Below, one piece after another: positions 56,218-64,000 of a stretch of 64,000 bases of DNA. Position 1 is the stretch's first letter; each line of letters begins with the position of its first letter. The position numbers and the translations under genes are program-made. Origin of the DNA: Sphingomonadaceae bacterium (GTDB taxonomy: Bacteria; Pseudomonadota; Alphaproteobacteria; Sphingomonadales; Sphingomonadaceae); the NCBI GenBank assembly GCA_025359445.1, contig JANYGB010000044.1, positions 1-64,000 on the forward strand, in the 5' to 3' direction. The notes below the pieces were generated by a model. That model made no database searches. It had not been told where the DNA came from and was given only the letters and a program-made list of their open reading frames with translations.

Positions 56218-56589
56218 TCAACCCATGATAAATGCGGCAAGCTTGTTGCCGTCCGGATCGCGGAAATATCCGGCGTAAAACCCGCCGTCACCGCGCGGAC
56301 CGGGCGCGCCTTCATCGCTGCCGCCTTGTTTGAGCGCGATCTCGTGCAGCCGATGAACTTGCGCCTGATCCTGCGCTTCAAGCGCGACCATTACTCCGTT
56401 GCCAACACTCGCCGGATTGCCGTCGAATGGCGCGGTCGCGGCGATCCCGGCGCTGCCGCCCGGCGTGCCCCAGGCGATAAAGCTGTCGAACTCCATCATC
56501 CGCCCGGTGCCCATCTCTGCGGCCAGCGCATCATAGAACTTTGCGGCGCGCGGCAAGTCGTTGGTGCCGACGGTGACATATCCTATCAT
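56218..56589 (-). CDS. VOC (glyoxalase/bleomycin-resistance) family protein
   Basis: A 123-residue single VOC module pair. The first beta strand GYVTVGTNDLPRAAKFYDALAAEMG and the C-terminal GGFYAGYFRDPDGNKLAAFIMG are characteristic; the final Glu/Asp ligand position reads as DPDGNKL. It probably binds a metal and a small molecule, but the reaction is unknown. It is followed by the cupin gene and lies 42 bases downstream of the M24 peptidase gene on the same strand. Confidence 0.88.
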   Translation of the reverse strand: MIGYVTVGTNDLPRAAKFYDALAAEMGTGRMMEFDSFIAWGTPGGSAGIAATAPFDGNPASVGNGVMVALEAQDQAQVHRLHEIALKQGGSDEGAPGPRGDGGFYAGYFRDPDGNKLAAFIMG

Positions 56590-56631
56590 GGTTTTCTCCC
56601 TGCGAATCGATCTTGGAACATTAGTGGAACG

Positions 56632-58446
56632 TCAGGCGGTGGGCAAGCGTGCGCAAGCCATCTCAAGCCAAGCCAGCGCCGCGCCATCCAACTGCGGCGC
56701 GAGCACGCCTTCAACCCGCGCATGATAGCTGTTCCACCAGGCGACTTCCTCGCCGCTGAGCAGGCTGCGCTCAACCAAAGCCGCATCGATCGGGGCGAAG
56801 GTCAGCGTCTCGAACCCCAAGAATTCGCCCTCCGCCCCATCAATCTGACGTGGCTCGACCAGCACCAGGTTCTCGATCCGAATGCCGTAGGCGCCGGTCT
56901 TGTAATAGCCCGGCTCGTTGGAGAGGATCATCCCGGCGAGCAATTCCTGCCCGGTCCCGGCTTGCCCGCCGGCCGACTTGGCGATCCGCTGCGGGCCTTC
57001 GTGGACCGACAGGAAGCTGCCTACTCCGTGCCCGGTGCCGTGGGCATAATCCACGCCAGCGTGCCACAAGTGCATCCGCGCGAAACTGTCGAGCTGCGAA
57101 CCGGCTGTCCCTTTGGGAAAGGTCGCCAAGGCAAGCGTGATGTGGCCCTTGAGCACGCGGGTGAAGCGGTCCTTGTGCTCGGCGCTCGGCAGTCCGGGTC
57201 CGACCCACACGGTGCGGGTGATATCGGTGGTGCCATCGAGGTACTGCCCGCCCGAATCGACCAGGTAGATCGAGTTCGGGGTGATCGGGATATTGGAGGC
57301 CGCATCGACCTTGTAGTGAGGGCTGGCGGCATGCGCCCCGGCGGCCGAGATCGTGTCGAAAGACAGATCGCGCAGCAGCCCGGTGTCTTCGCGGAACGCC
57401 TGCAACCGTGCTGCGGCAGACAACTCGTCGAGCTCGCCCTTATGTGCCTCAATGCTGAACCAGTGCAGGAACCGCGCGATTGCCGCGCCGTCGCGCGCTT
57501 GCGCGGCGCGCTGACCGGCTTGCTCGGTGGGGTTCTTGACCGCCTTGGCCAGCACGGTCGGGTCGGTCATCGCCAGCACCGTCGCGCCCGCGTCTTCCAA
57601 TGCGCTGAACACCGCCGCCACCGAACGCTCGGGATCGACCGCCACCTTCTTGCCCGCCAGCGCCTGCAATCGCGGCACAAAATCGTCGCGGCTGCGGATC
57701 GTTACCGCATTGCCAAGGTGCGCGCGCAGCTCGGGTGTGACTTTCTCCTCGGCGATGAACAGCTCGGCGGTTCCGTCGGCATGGGCGAGCACGAACGACA
57801 GTGCGACAGGCGTGCGCTCGACATCCGCCCCGCGCAAGTTGAGCAGCCATGCCACCCCGTCGAGCGCCGAAATGACCGCCGCATCGAGGCCGCGTTCGCT
57901 CAGCCATTCGGCCACCGCGCTGCGCTTGGCCTCGCTCGATTGCCCGGCGTAATCGTTGCCATGGACCATGGCCGGAGCGAGCGACGGCGCGGGCCGATCA
58001 TTCCACACCGCGTCGATCGGATTGCCCTCAACCGGGACCATCGACGCGCCCTTGGCCGCCAGCGCTGCGCCGCACGCCTGAACCCACGGTTTGCCGTGCA
58101 GCCACGGATCGAAGCCGATCTTCGCAGCCGCCGGGGCATGCTGCGCAAGCCACGCCGGAATGCTGGTGCTCAGCGTCGATTGGTAGCCGAACAGCTGACC
58201 GTCGACCTGCTCGCGCACTTGCAGCGTATAGCGCCCATCGACGAACATCGCGGCTTCATCCGCCAGCACCACCGCTGACCCGGCCGACCCGCCGAACCCG
58301 GTCAGCCACGCCAGCCGCTGGGCATAGGCTCCGACATATTCGCTCATATGTTCGTCCGAGATCGGGATCACAAACCCATCGAGATTGCGGCGCTTCAATT
58401 CCTTGCGCAGGTCGTCGAGGCGGGTCTGGTGGACATTCATCAGCAT
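56632..58446 (-). CDS. pepP: Xaa-Pro aminopeptidase (M24)
   Basis: A 604-residue M24 peptidase of the cytosolic aminopeptidase P type. The N-terminal two creatinase-like domains open with VHQTRLDDLRKELKRRNLDGF and IPISDEHMSEYVGAYAQRLAW. The catalytic metal site is seen as VDSGGQYLDGTTDITRT (two Asp), HGTGHGVGSFLSVHEGPQ (His) and the C-terminal Glu residues in ILSNEPGYYKTGAYGIRIEN. ATG 58446 is chosen; an upstream start at 58503 would overlap the divergent peptidase. It removes N-terminal residues before proline. It is divergent from the S9 peptidase gene with a 55-base gap. Confidence 0.93.
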   Translation of the reverse strand: MLMNVHQTRLDDLRKELKRRNLDGFVIPISDEHMSEYVGAYAQRLAWLTGFGGSAGSAVVLADEAAMFVDGRYTLQVREQVDGQLFGYQSTLSTSIPAWLAQHAPAAAKIGFDPWLHGKPWVQACGAALAAKGASMVPVEGNPIDAVWNDRPAPSLAPAMVHGNDYAGQSSEAKRSAVAEWLSERGLDAAVISALDGVAWLLNLRGADVERTPVALSFVLAHADGTAELFIAEEKVTPELRAHLGNAVTIRSRDDFVPRLQALAGKKVAVDPERSVAAVFSALEDAGATVLAMTDPTVLAKAVKNPTEQAGQRAAQARDGAAIARFLHWFSIEAHKGELDELSAAARLQAFREDTGLLRDLSFDTISAAGAHAASPHYKVDAASNIPITPNSIYLVDSGGQYLDGTTDITRTVWVGPGLPSAEHKDRFTRVLKGHITLALATFPKGTAGSQLDSFARMHLWHAGVDYAHGTGHGVGSFLSVHEGPQRIAKSAGGQAGTGQELLAGMILSNEPGYYKTGAYGIRIENLVLVEPRQIDGAEGEFLGFETLTFAPIDAALVERSLLSGEEVAWWNSYHARVEGVLAPQLDGAALAWLEMACARLPTA

Positions 58447-58501
58447 GGCAAAATTCCGGGTCGTGCTTGCGGGGACAGGGGCGGCATCATAGAGCGCCAG
58501 C

Positions 58502-60559
58502 ATGACAGTTTCCACTCCCCCCGTCGCAGCAAAAAAGCCCCACGTCGAAACGCATCACGACATTGCGATCAGCGATGATTATGCTTGGCTGCGCGACCCC
58601 GGCTATCCCGAGGTTACCGACCCCGAAGTGCTCGCGCACCTCGCCGCCGAGAACGCCTGGTTCCAACAACGCATGGCCCCGCACCAGGGCCGGATCGACG
58701 CGCTGTTCACCGAGATGCGCGGCCGGATCAAGGAGGCGGACAAGTCGGTCCCGCAGAAGGACGGCGATTGGCTCTATTGGATCGAATTCGAAGAAGGCGC
58801 GGAATACAAGAAGTGGTGGCGCAGGCCGATAGTGGGCGGGCCGGACGAACTGATCCTTGACGAGGTCGCGCTGGCGGCGGGCCACGAATACTTCCGATTG
58901 GGCGCGATTGCGGTGTCGAATGACGGGACCATGCTCGCGTGGTCGGTCGACGAAAACGGCTCCGAACGCTTCACCGCGCGGGTCAAGGTCATCGCCAGCG
59001 GCGAGGTCATACCCGACGAGATCCCCGGCACGCTGTCCTCATTGGTCTGGGTCGCGGGCGATACGGGCATCGTTTACAGCCTCGCCAACGAACAATGGCG
59101 CACCGACAATGCCCGGCTCCACTGGCTCGGCACAACGTTGCAAAGCGATGTCGAACTCTATCACGAAGCGGACGAGGGCTTCCGTGTCGGTGCAGCATTG
59201 TCGGCAAACGAGCAGTGGCTGATCATCGGCACTTCGGACCACGAAACCAGCGAAGTGCGGCTCGTCCCGGCGGCCGATCCGCTCGCAGAGCCCATCCTGG
59301 TCAAACCGCGCCAGCCCGGGGTGGAATACGATGTCGAGCTGCGCGAAGACCAGCTCACCATCCACACCAACGATACGCACGAGAACTTCCGCCTCGCCAC
59401 TGCGGCGCTGGCTGATCCCGGCAATTGGACCACGCTGATCGAAGGCTCGGACGCGTTCTACCTGACCGGGTTCGACCTGTTCCGCGATTTCTACGTGATC
59501 GAAGGCCGCCTCGCCGGTCTCGACCAGATCGAGCTGCGCTATTACGACGATCCCGCGCGGATCGAACCGATCACCTTCCCCGAAGCGAGCTACAGCGCCG
59601 GCCTTGGCGACAACCCCGAATGGGCGGTCGAAAAACTGCGGCTGAGCTACGAAAGCATGGTCAGCCCCGCAACGGTCTATGACTACCACCTCGCCGATCG
59701 CAGCCTTGAAGTGCTCAAGGTGCAGGAATTGCCCTGCGGCTACGATGCCTCGCTCTACGTCACCGAGCGGCTCGAAATTGCCGCACGCGATGGCACCAAG
59801 GTCCCGGTCAGCGTGGTCATGCGCAAGGACCGCGACTCCGCCGGCCCGCTCCACCTCTACGGCTACGGCGCTTATGGCATCGCGATTGATCCGGGCTTCT
59901 CCACCACCCGCCTCTCGCTTGTGGACCGCGGCTTTGCCTATGCCATCGCGCATATCCGCGGCGGCGATGACCTGGGCCGCGCCTGGTACAAGGCGGGCAA
60001 GCTCGAACGCCGGACCAATGCCTTCACCGACTTTGTCGATGTCGCCCAGGGCCTGATCGAGCGCGGGCTGACCGAGGCGGGCCAGATCAGCATCTCGGGC
60101 GGCTCGGCGGGCGGCGAGCTGATGGGCGCGGTGATCAATTCGGACCCCGCACTATGGGGCGCGGTGGTGGCGCATGTGCCGTTTGTCGACGTGCTCAACA
60201 CCATGCTCGATGCTAGCTTGCCGCTGACCCCGGGCGAGTGGCCCGAATGGGGCAACCCGATCGAAGATAAGGCCGCGTTCGAACTGATCCGCAGCTATTC
60301 GCCCTACGATCAGGTCACCGCGCAGGCCTATCCGCCGCTCTTGGTCACCGCCGGGCTCAACGACCCCCGCGTGACCTATTGGGAGCCCGCCAAATGGGTC
60401 GCCCGGTTGCGGGAACTCAAAACCGACGACCACGAGCTGCTGCTCAAGACCAACATGGGCGCAGGCCACGGCGGCAAGTCGGGCCGGTTCGAAAGCCTCA
60501 AGGAAACCGCCGAGGAATTCGCCTTTATCCTGTGGCAACTCGGGGTCCGGGATGACTAA
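58502..60559 (+). CDS. ptrB: Oligopeptidase B (S9 family)
   Basis: A 685-residue prolyl-oligopeptidase-family peptidase that cleaves after basic residues in short peptides. The N-terminal propeller domain starts HHDIAISDDYAWLRDPGYPE. The catalytic serine is S535 in ISISGGSAGGELMG, Asp is D621 in GLNDPRVTYWEP, and His is H656 in GAGHGGKSGRFES. The YGYGAYGIAIDPGF and RGGDDLGRAWYKAGKL motifs are OpdB hallmarks. No signal peptide is present, so it is cytosolic. It overlaps the thioesterase gene by 8 bases. Confidence 0.95.
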   Translation: MTVSTPPVAAKKPHVETHHDIAISDDYAWLRDPGYPEVTDPEVLAHLAAENAWFQQRMAPHQGRIDALFTEMRGRIKEADKSVPQKDGDWLYWIEFEEGAEYKKWWRRPIVGGPDELILDEVALAAGHEYFRLGAIAVSNDGTMLAWSVDENGSERFTARVKVIASGEVIPDEIPGTLSSLVWVAGDTGIVYSLANEQWRTDNARLHWLGTTLQSDVELYHEADEGFRVGAALSANEQWLIIGTSDHETSEVRLVPAADPLAEPILVKPRQPGVEYDVELREDQLTIHTNDTHENFRLATAALADPGNWTTLIEGSDAFYLTGFDLFRDFYVIEGRLAGLDQIELRYYDDPARIEPITFPEASYSAGLGDNPEWAVEKLRLSYESMVSPATVYDYHLADRSLEVLKVQELPCGYDASLYVTERLEIAARDGTKVPVSVVMRKDRDSAGPLHLYGYGAYGIAIDPGFSTTRLSLVDRGFAYAIAHIRGGDDLGRAWYKAGKLERRTNAFTDFVDVAQGLIERGLTEAGQISISGGSAGGELMGAVINSDPALWGAVVAHVPFVDVLNTMLDASLPLTPGEWPEWGNPIEDKAAFELIRSYSPYDQVTAQAYPPLLVTAGLNDPRVTYWEPAKWVARLRELKTDDHELLLKTNMGAGHGGKSGRFESLKETAEEFAFILWQLGVRDD

Positions 60560-60962
60560 CCGCCACTCCCTCAGCTTCACCGCGCGGCCCGAGCACATTG
60601 ACGAACTCGGCCACGTCAACAATGCGGTATGGGTCGACTGGATCCAGCAGGTCGCCACTTCGCACTGGGCCAAAGAGGCCAGCGCCGCGCATCAGGCCCA
60701 ATACATCTGGGTCGTCACCCGGCATGAGATCGATTACCGCGGCAACATCGGCCTTGGGGAGCGCGTTACCGCCGAAACCTTTATCCCCGCTCCCCCCAAA
60801 GGCGCGCAGTTCGATCGCTGCGTTACCTTCACCAACGCCGCCGGCAAAGTCCTCGTCAGCGCGCGCAGCACCTGGGCCTTGCTCGACAAGGCCACCGGAC
60901 GGCTGCTCCGGGTGCGCGATGATGTCGCCGCGCCGTTCCGCCCATTTGCGAACGAGGCCTAG
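60552..60962 (+). CDS. Acyl-CoA thioesterase (4HBT hot-dog family)
   Basis: A 136-residue single hot-dog protein. The active-site motif is HIDELGHVNNAVWVDWIQQVATSHW, with the Asp/His-Asn pattern of 4-hydroxybenzoyl-CoA-type thioesterases. TRHEIDYRGNIGLGERVTAET is the usual next strand. It hydrolyses acyl-CoA of unknown chain length. Its 8-base overlap with ptrB implies co-translation. The stop overlaps the convergent ald gene by 4 bases. Confidence 0.9.
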   Translation: MTNRHSLSFTARPEHIDELGHVNNAVWVDWIQQVATSHWAKEASAAHQAQYIWVVTRHEIDYRGNIGLGERVTAETFIPAPPKGAQFDRCVTFTNAAGKVLVSARSTWALLDKATGRLLRVRDDVAAPFRPFANEA

Positions 60963-62074
60963 CCCAAAACCTCCGCCACCGGCGTGTATTCATACCCCAG
61001 ATCCCGCGCCACCGCCTCGTATGTGATCTTGCCCTCGTGCACATTAAGCCCCGCGGCGAGGTGCGGATTGGCCGCCAAAGCCGCCTTCCACCCCAAATCC
61101 GCAATCCGCAAGGCATGCGGCAATGTCACGTTATTCAAAGCATAAGTCGAAGTCCGCGCCACCGCGCCGGGCATGTTGGCGACGCAGTAATGCACCACGC
61201 CGTCCACCACATAAGTCGGGTCGGCATGCGTCGTCGCATGGCTGGTTTCAAAGCACCCGCCCTGGTCGATCGCCACGTCGACCAGCACCGCGCCGGGCTT
61301 CATGCAGCTCAGCATTTCGCGCGTCACCAGCTTGGGCGCTGCGGCGCCGGGGACCAGCACCGCGCCGATCACCAGATCGGCCTCGCACAGCATCTGCTGA
61401 ATGTTGGCGCGGCTGGAAAACAGCGTCTTGGCACGGCTTTCGAAGTGGATGCCCAGCTTTTCGAGCACTTCGGGATCGCGGTCGAGGATCGTGGTATCGG
61501 CGCCCAGCCCCACCGCCATCTGCGCCGCGTTGAACCCGACCACGCCGCCGCCGATCACCATCACGCGCCCCGGCATCACGCCCGGCACGCCGCCCAGCAA
61601 GACCCCGCGCCCGCCGTGCGCCTTCTCCAGCGCGGTTGCCCCGGCCTGGATCGACATCCGCCCCGCCACCTGGCTCATCGGCTTGAGCAGCGGCAATGAA
61701 TTGCCCGGGCCGGTGACCGTCTCATAGGCAATCGCAGTCACGCCCGATTTGATCAGGTCGGCGGTCTGCTCAGGGTCCGGCGCGAGGTGGAGGTAAGTGT
61801 ACAGCACCTGCCCCTGCCGCAACATCGCGCGTTCGGCCGGCTGCGGTTCCTTGACCTTCACCACCATCTCGCAATTGGCAAAGATCGACGCGGCATCGGG
61901 CTTGATTGTCGCCCCGGCCGCCTCATAATCGCGGTCCGAAGCCCCGATCCCGCTCCCCGCACCGGTCTCGACCCACACCTCATGCCCATGCACCACCAGC
62001 TCGCGCGCAGACTCCGGCGTCAGCCCGACGCGGTATTCGTGGTTCTTGATTTCCTTGACGGTGCCGACGCGCAT
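60959..62074 (-). CDS. ald: Alanine dehydrogenase
   Basis: A 371-residue NAD-dependent enzyme interconverting alanine and pyruvate plus ammonia. The N-terminal [23 protein letters not shown], the catalytic His region [10 protein letters not shown], and the Rossmann motif [20 protein letters not shown] are all present, as are the conserved [18 protein letters not shown] and [12 protein letters not shown] stretches. Length is normal. It is convergent with the thioesterase gene. With gltBD it contributes to nitrogen handling. Confidence 0.97.
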   Translation of the reverse strand: MRVGTVKEIKNHEYRVGLTPESARELVVHGHEVWVETGAGSGIGASDRDYEAAGATIKPDAASIFANCEMVVKVKEPQPAERAMLRQGQVLYTYLHLAPDPEQTADLIKSGVTAIAYETVTGPGNSLPLLKPMSQVAGRMSIQAGATALEKAHGGRGVLLGGVPGVMPGRVMVIGGGVVGFNAAQMAVGLGADTTILDRDPEVLEKLGIHFESRAKTLFSSRANIQQMLCEADLVIGAVLVPGAAAPKLVTREMLSCMKPGAVLVDVAIDQGGCFETSHATTHADPTYVVDGVVHYCVANMPGAVARTSTYALNNVTLPHALRIADLGWKAALAANPHLAAGLNVHEGKITYEAVARDLGYEYTPVAEVLG

Positions 62075-62270
62075 GGGGGTCTCCTCGGAGCGATTTCAGC
62101 GAAATCGCGGTAATAAAGCGTTGTGGCGGCTGGTTACCGATGAAACCGGAATGAGGCAATGGCGCGGTGCCTCAGGTCCTCTCCAATTTTGGTGACGGCC
62201 ACAAATGTGGAGGTGGATCGCCGTAGGCGAGACGGAGGGGTCTCTGCCCCATCCAACCCTCCACCCTTCA

Positions 62271-62363
62271 CCCCGGCGAAGGCCGGGGCCCAGCCCAGAA
62301 AACAATGCCGCCGCAAGGCGACGACGTTCGCTTGCTCGGTCTGGGTCCCGGCCTGCGCCGGGA
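62271..62363. repeat. Two-hairpin dispersed repeat
   Basis: CCCCGGC (62271-62277) pairs with GCCGGGG (62282-62288) around GAAG. TCCCGGC (62346-62352) pairs with GCCGGGA (62357-62363) around CTGC, followed by TGACGAGG. It is of the same type as 14385-14460. Confidence 0.75.
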
Positions 62364-62398
62364 TGACGAGGTGGATATCGCGCCCCAGCGCGCCAACA

Positions 62399-62469
62399 GG
62401 GTGACACAAGTGACACCGTGTCACCCGCAATAATCCTTTCAAAGCAGCGCATTTACCCCAAGGTGACAC
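62399..62469. repeat. Cluster of GTGACAC heptamers
   Basis: GTGACAC occurs at 62401-62407, 62410-62416 and 62463-62469, with an inverted copy GTGTCAC at 62418-62424. The second and third form GTGACAC-C-GTGTCAC, and GGGTGACAC (62399-62407) can also pair with GTGTCACCC (62418-62426). This may be an operator or part of the mosaic repeat. Confidence 0.5.
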
Positions 62470-62664
62470 CCCAGACCCGGTGCCATTCCGCCGCTCCAGA
62501 TGCACCAAAGCCGCGCTGGCGGCGTGGCTTCGGAGAGCGGACAGACTGTGCGGGCGAGGGCCAGCCTCGCCGGGGGAGTGATGCGGCATGGGCGGGAGCT
62601 TGGCAGATTGGAGGTGTGTAGGAAAATGGTTTAGTTCAGGTTGGTCAACAGCCCACGAGGTGGT

Positions 62665-64000
62665 TCACGTCTTCGCCTTGCTCAGCATGTCTTTGAAGAT
62701 TTTAGAAATCGGATCGGCCCTCTTTCTGCTCACGTCCTTCTTGTATTGCGCCAGCATTCTTGCTGCGGTTTGCCTGCACCACTTTGAGCTCTTCAAATCG
62801 TTCTTATAATCGAAATGCTCATCATCATCTGATGCGATTTCAGCATTTAAGTCGTTTGCCGCAGCGGCGGCAAGGCCAGCAAACGCCGCCACAAAATCAG
62901 GCAATTTGCCTCCCGCCGCAACCGCATCCAAGTTTGACATGACCGAGGATCCAACAGGATCATCTTTAATGATTCGGCCCACTGCATAGGCGAGGAAATA
63001 CCTCGTCAGAGTGTAATTTGCGAACGGCTCGTTATCCAATTCCTTCAGGGCATCGTCAGTCGAATGAAAACATTTCCAAAGTGCGAGAACTCGCCCACCC
63101 GTAACGCCGGGCCTTCCGAAAATATCAGAGTGAAGATCATCCATTATTTTGTACTTCTGGTGACAGCTCCAAGGCTGCTCCAAATCGATCGCAAGCAATA
63201 CGAGACCAGCATTTTCATTTGAAATAATGCTTTTGCCTTTGTTATCCTCTCCCTGCTTTATTTCATACGCATAATGACTCTTGCTCGCCGCATCAACTTC
63301 AGCCTTTAACCTCTGCTGAATGTTGTGATTTGATTTTAGATCGCGAGCTTTGATCGCATTCTGATTATTACTGTTTCTAGTAATAGTCTGCGAAAGGGCG
63401 ATGTTACCTTTCACCTCAATTAGTTTACCCAAATTTTCAAATCGTCAGAAATTTTTGCTTTTTCAGCCATTAGGGAGGTTAAGCTCTGCGCACCATTAAC
63501 AACCACGTAATTCTTTATTTTGATAGTGTCGCTCGTTTTTTCAACGATTTCTTGACACAAGACATTTAATCCATTGTGATACAACGGAAAATTCTTATGC
63601 TCATCTTTTTTCCTGATGCTCTCCCTAAGGCTTCGATTTACTTTTGTATTGCCAAGCGAAAGTCGAACATTTTGCTCGAACAGTCGTCCATCGGAAATTC
63701 CGGACATTTTCAGTAAGTTCAAGGCGGGAGCCAAAAATATTCGAGCTGCGGCTCCGCCAGCGTCATATTCAATTACATCACTGTCGGAAATATCAAAATA
63801 AAAGCCCTCTGAAACTCCACCGTCTACTTCAAGGTCAATGTATTCTGAGGCTATTCGTTTTGCGTCGTAAAGATCTATGTTATCGACTTTTTTCAAATAG
63901 GCCGACGAGTCGTCATTCGCTGGCACATTTGTAATAAAGATACCTTGAACATGGTAACCTGCGGTTATTTTATCCTCGATAGAACTCCGAACCAACGCCT
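62665..64000 (-). pseudogene. AIPR-family (phage-resistance type) gene, frameshifted and truncated by the window end
   Basis: Two overlapping frames together make one AIPR domain protein. The upstream frame (from beyond 64000 to a stop at 63420) has RLFEQNVRLSLGNTKVNRSL, then FPLYHNGLNVLCQEIVEKTS and NYVVVNGAQSLTSLM, and stops soon after LKIW. The downstream frame (to 62665) continues LIEVKGNIALSQTITRNSNN and QNAIKARDLKSNHNIQQRLK, the next part of the same domain. One base appears missing from the TTT run at 63424-63426. The N-terminus continues beyond the window. The sequence is visibly AT-richer than the rest, suggesting transfer. A sequencing error is also possible. Partners are not visible. 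Confidence 0.85.

Larger units (their letters stand above)
62075..62664. other. Gene-free interval with repeats at the edge of the AIPR region
   Basis: About 590 bases show no supportable gene. They hold a two-hairpin dispersed repeat (62271-62363), a cluster of GTGACAC heptamers (62399-62469) and a GGCGAGG/CCTCGCC hairpin (62553-62571). The base composition is GC-rich here and turns AT-richer near 62640, just before the AIPR gene, so the boundary of the foreign segment probably lies within this interval. No tRNA, direct-repeat attachment site or integrase is visible. Confidence 0.6.

Noticed and set aside
62665..63432. Independent gene starting with TTG at 63432
   Set aside because: It continues the AIPR domain interrupted in the overlapping frame; the TTG has no ribosome binding site and falls mid-domain.

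Overview
The window is about 64 kb of GC-rich chromosomal DNA from an alphaproteobacterium, most likely a member of the Sphingomonadales (Sphingomonadaceae or Erythrobacteraceae). This inference rests on the strong G/C bias at third codon positions, the split two-gene MetH, the PHA depolymerase and exosortase-A-type polysaccharide genes, and the dispersed intergenic repeats of the CCCGGCCTGCGCCGGGATGAC and CGCCCTGAGCCCGTCGAAGGG types. I recognise these as typical of that order, but no database search was possible. No rRNA, tRNA, CRISPR array or transposase was found.

Layout. 1-2.4 kb: 3' end of uracil-DNA glycosylase, a 4-TM protein and a convergent ATP-grasp enzyme. 2.6-8.9 kb: gltD and gltB on the minus strand (glutamate synthase), with a composite repeat between them. 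9.1-13.9 kb: an Ala/Pro-rich membrane protein, then a divergent pair of exosortase-A-associated sugar genes (glycosyltransferase and O-ligase) with no exosortase nearby. 13.9-16.2 kb: MaoC dehydratase, thiolase and a CMD-family protein. 17-21.5 kb: PHA depolymerase divergent from an MsbA-like ABC exporter, UppP and a small lipoprotein. 21.6-27 kb: phenylalanine hydroxylase, PPK2, L33, LolA, Xth and RibA. 27-30.2 kb: a beta-helix protein and a compact SPFH / ribbon-helix-helix / CPBP / small-TM cassette behind an AT-rich palindrome. 30.2-35.1 kb: RecQ, a serine hydrolase with a 3' frameshift, a sorbosone-dehydrogenase-like lipoprotein and DUF2231. 35.2-40.7 kb: a methionine operon (ArsR-methyltransferase fusion, metF, metH1, metH2) behind a perfect palindrome. 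40.9-44.3 kb: two tiny lipoproteins, then an SDR, acyl-CoA dehydrogenase and MaoC-type operon. 44.3-48.4 kb: ArfB, an RluA-type synthase, an aminotransferase and fused PabB-PabC. 48.5-55.6 kb: a HerA/DUF853 ATPase, an M1 peptidase and an EF-hand protein joined to a two-component system. 55.8-62.1 kb: cupin and VOC proteins, the M24 and S9 peptidases, a thioesterase and alanine dehydrogenase. 62.1-62.66 kb: repeats only. 62.66-64 kb: a visibly AT-richer AIPR-family gene (phage-resistance type), interrupted by a frameshift and cut by the window end.

Most of the window is housekeeping: nitrogen assimilation (gltBD, ald), one-carbon and methionine metabolism, folate and riboflavin synthesis, acyl-CoA turnover, peptide degradation and envelope biogenesis. 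The parts most worth a second look are the SPFH-RHH-CPBP cassette, the self-contained methionine operon with its fused regulator, the orphan exosortase-type pair, the AIPR gene at the right edge, and several mosaic repeats, one of which supplies the stop codons of both flanking genes.
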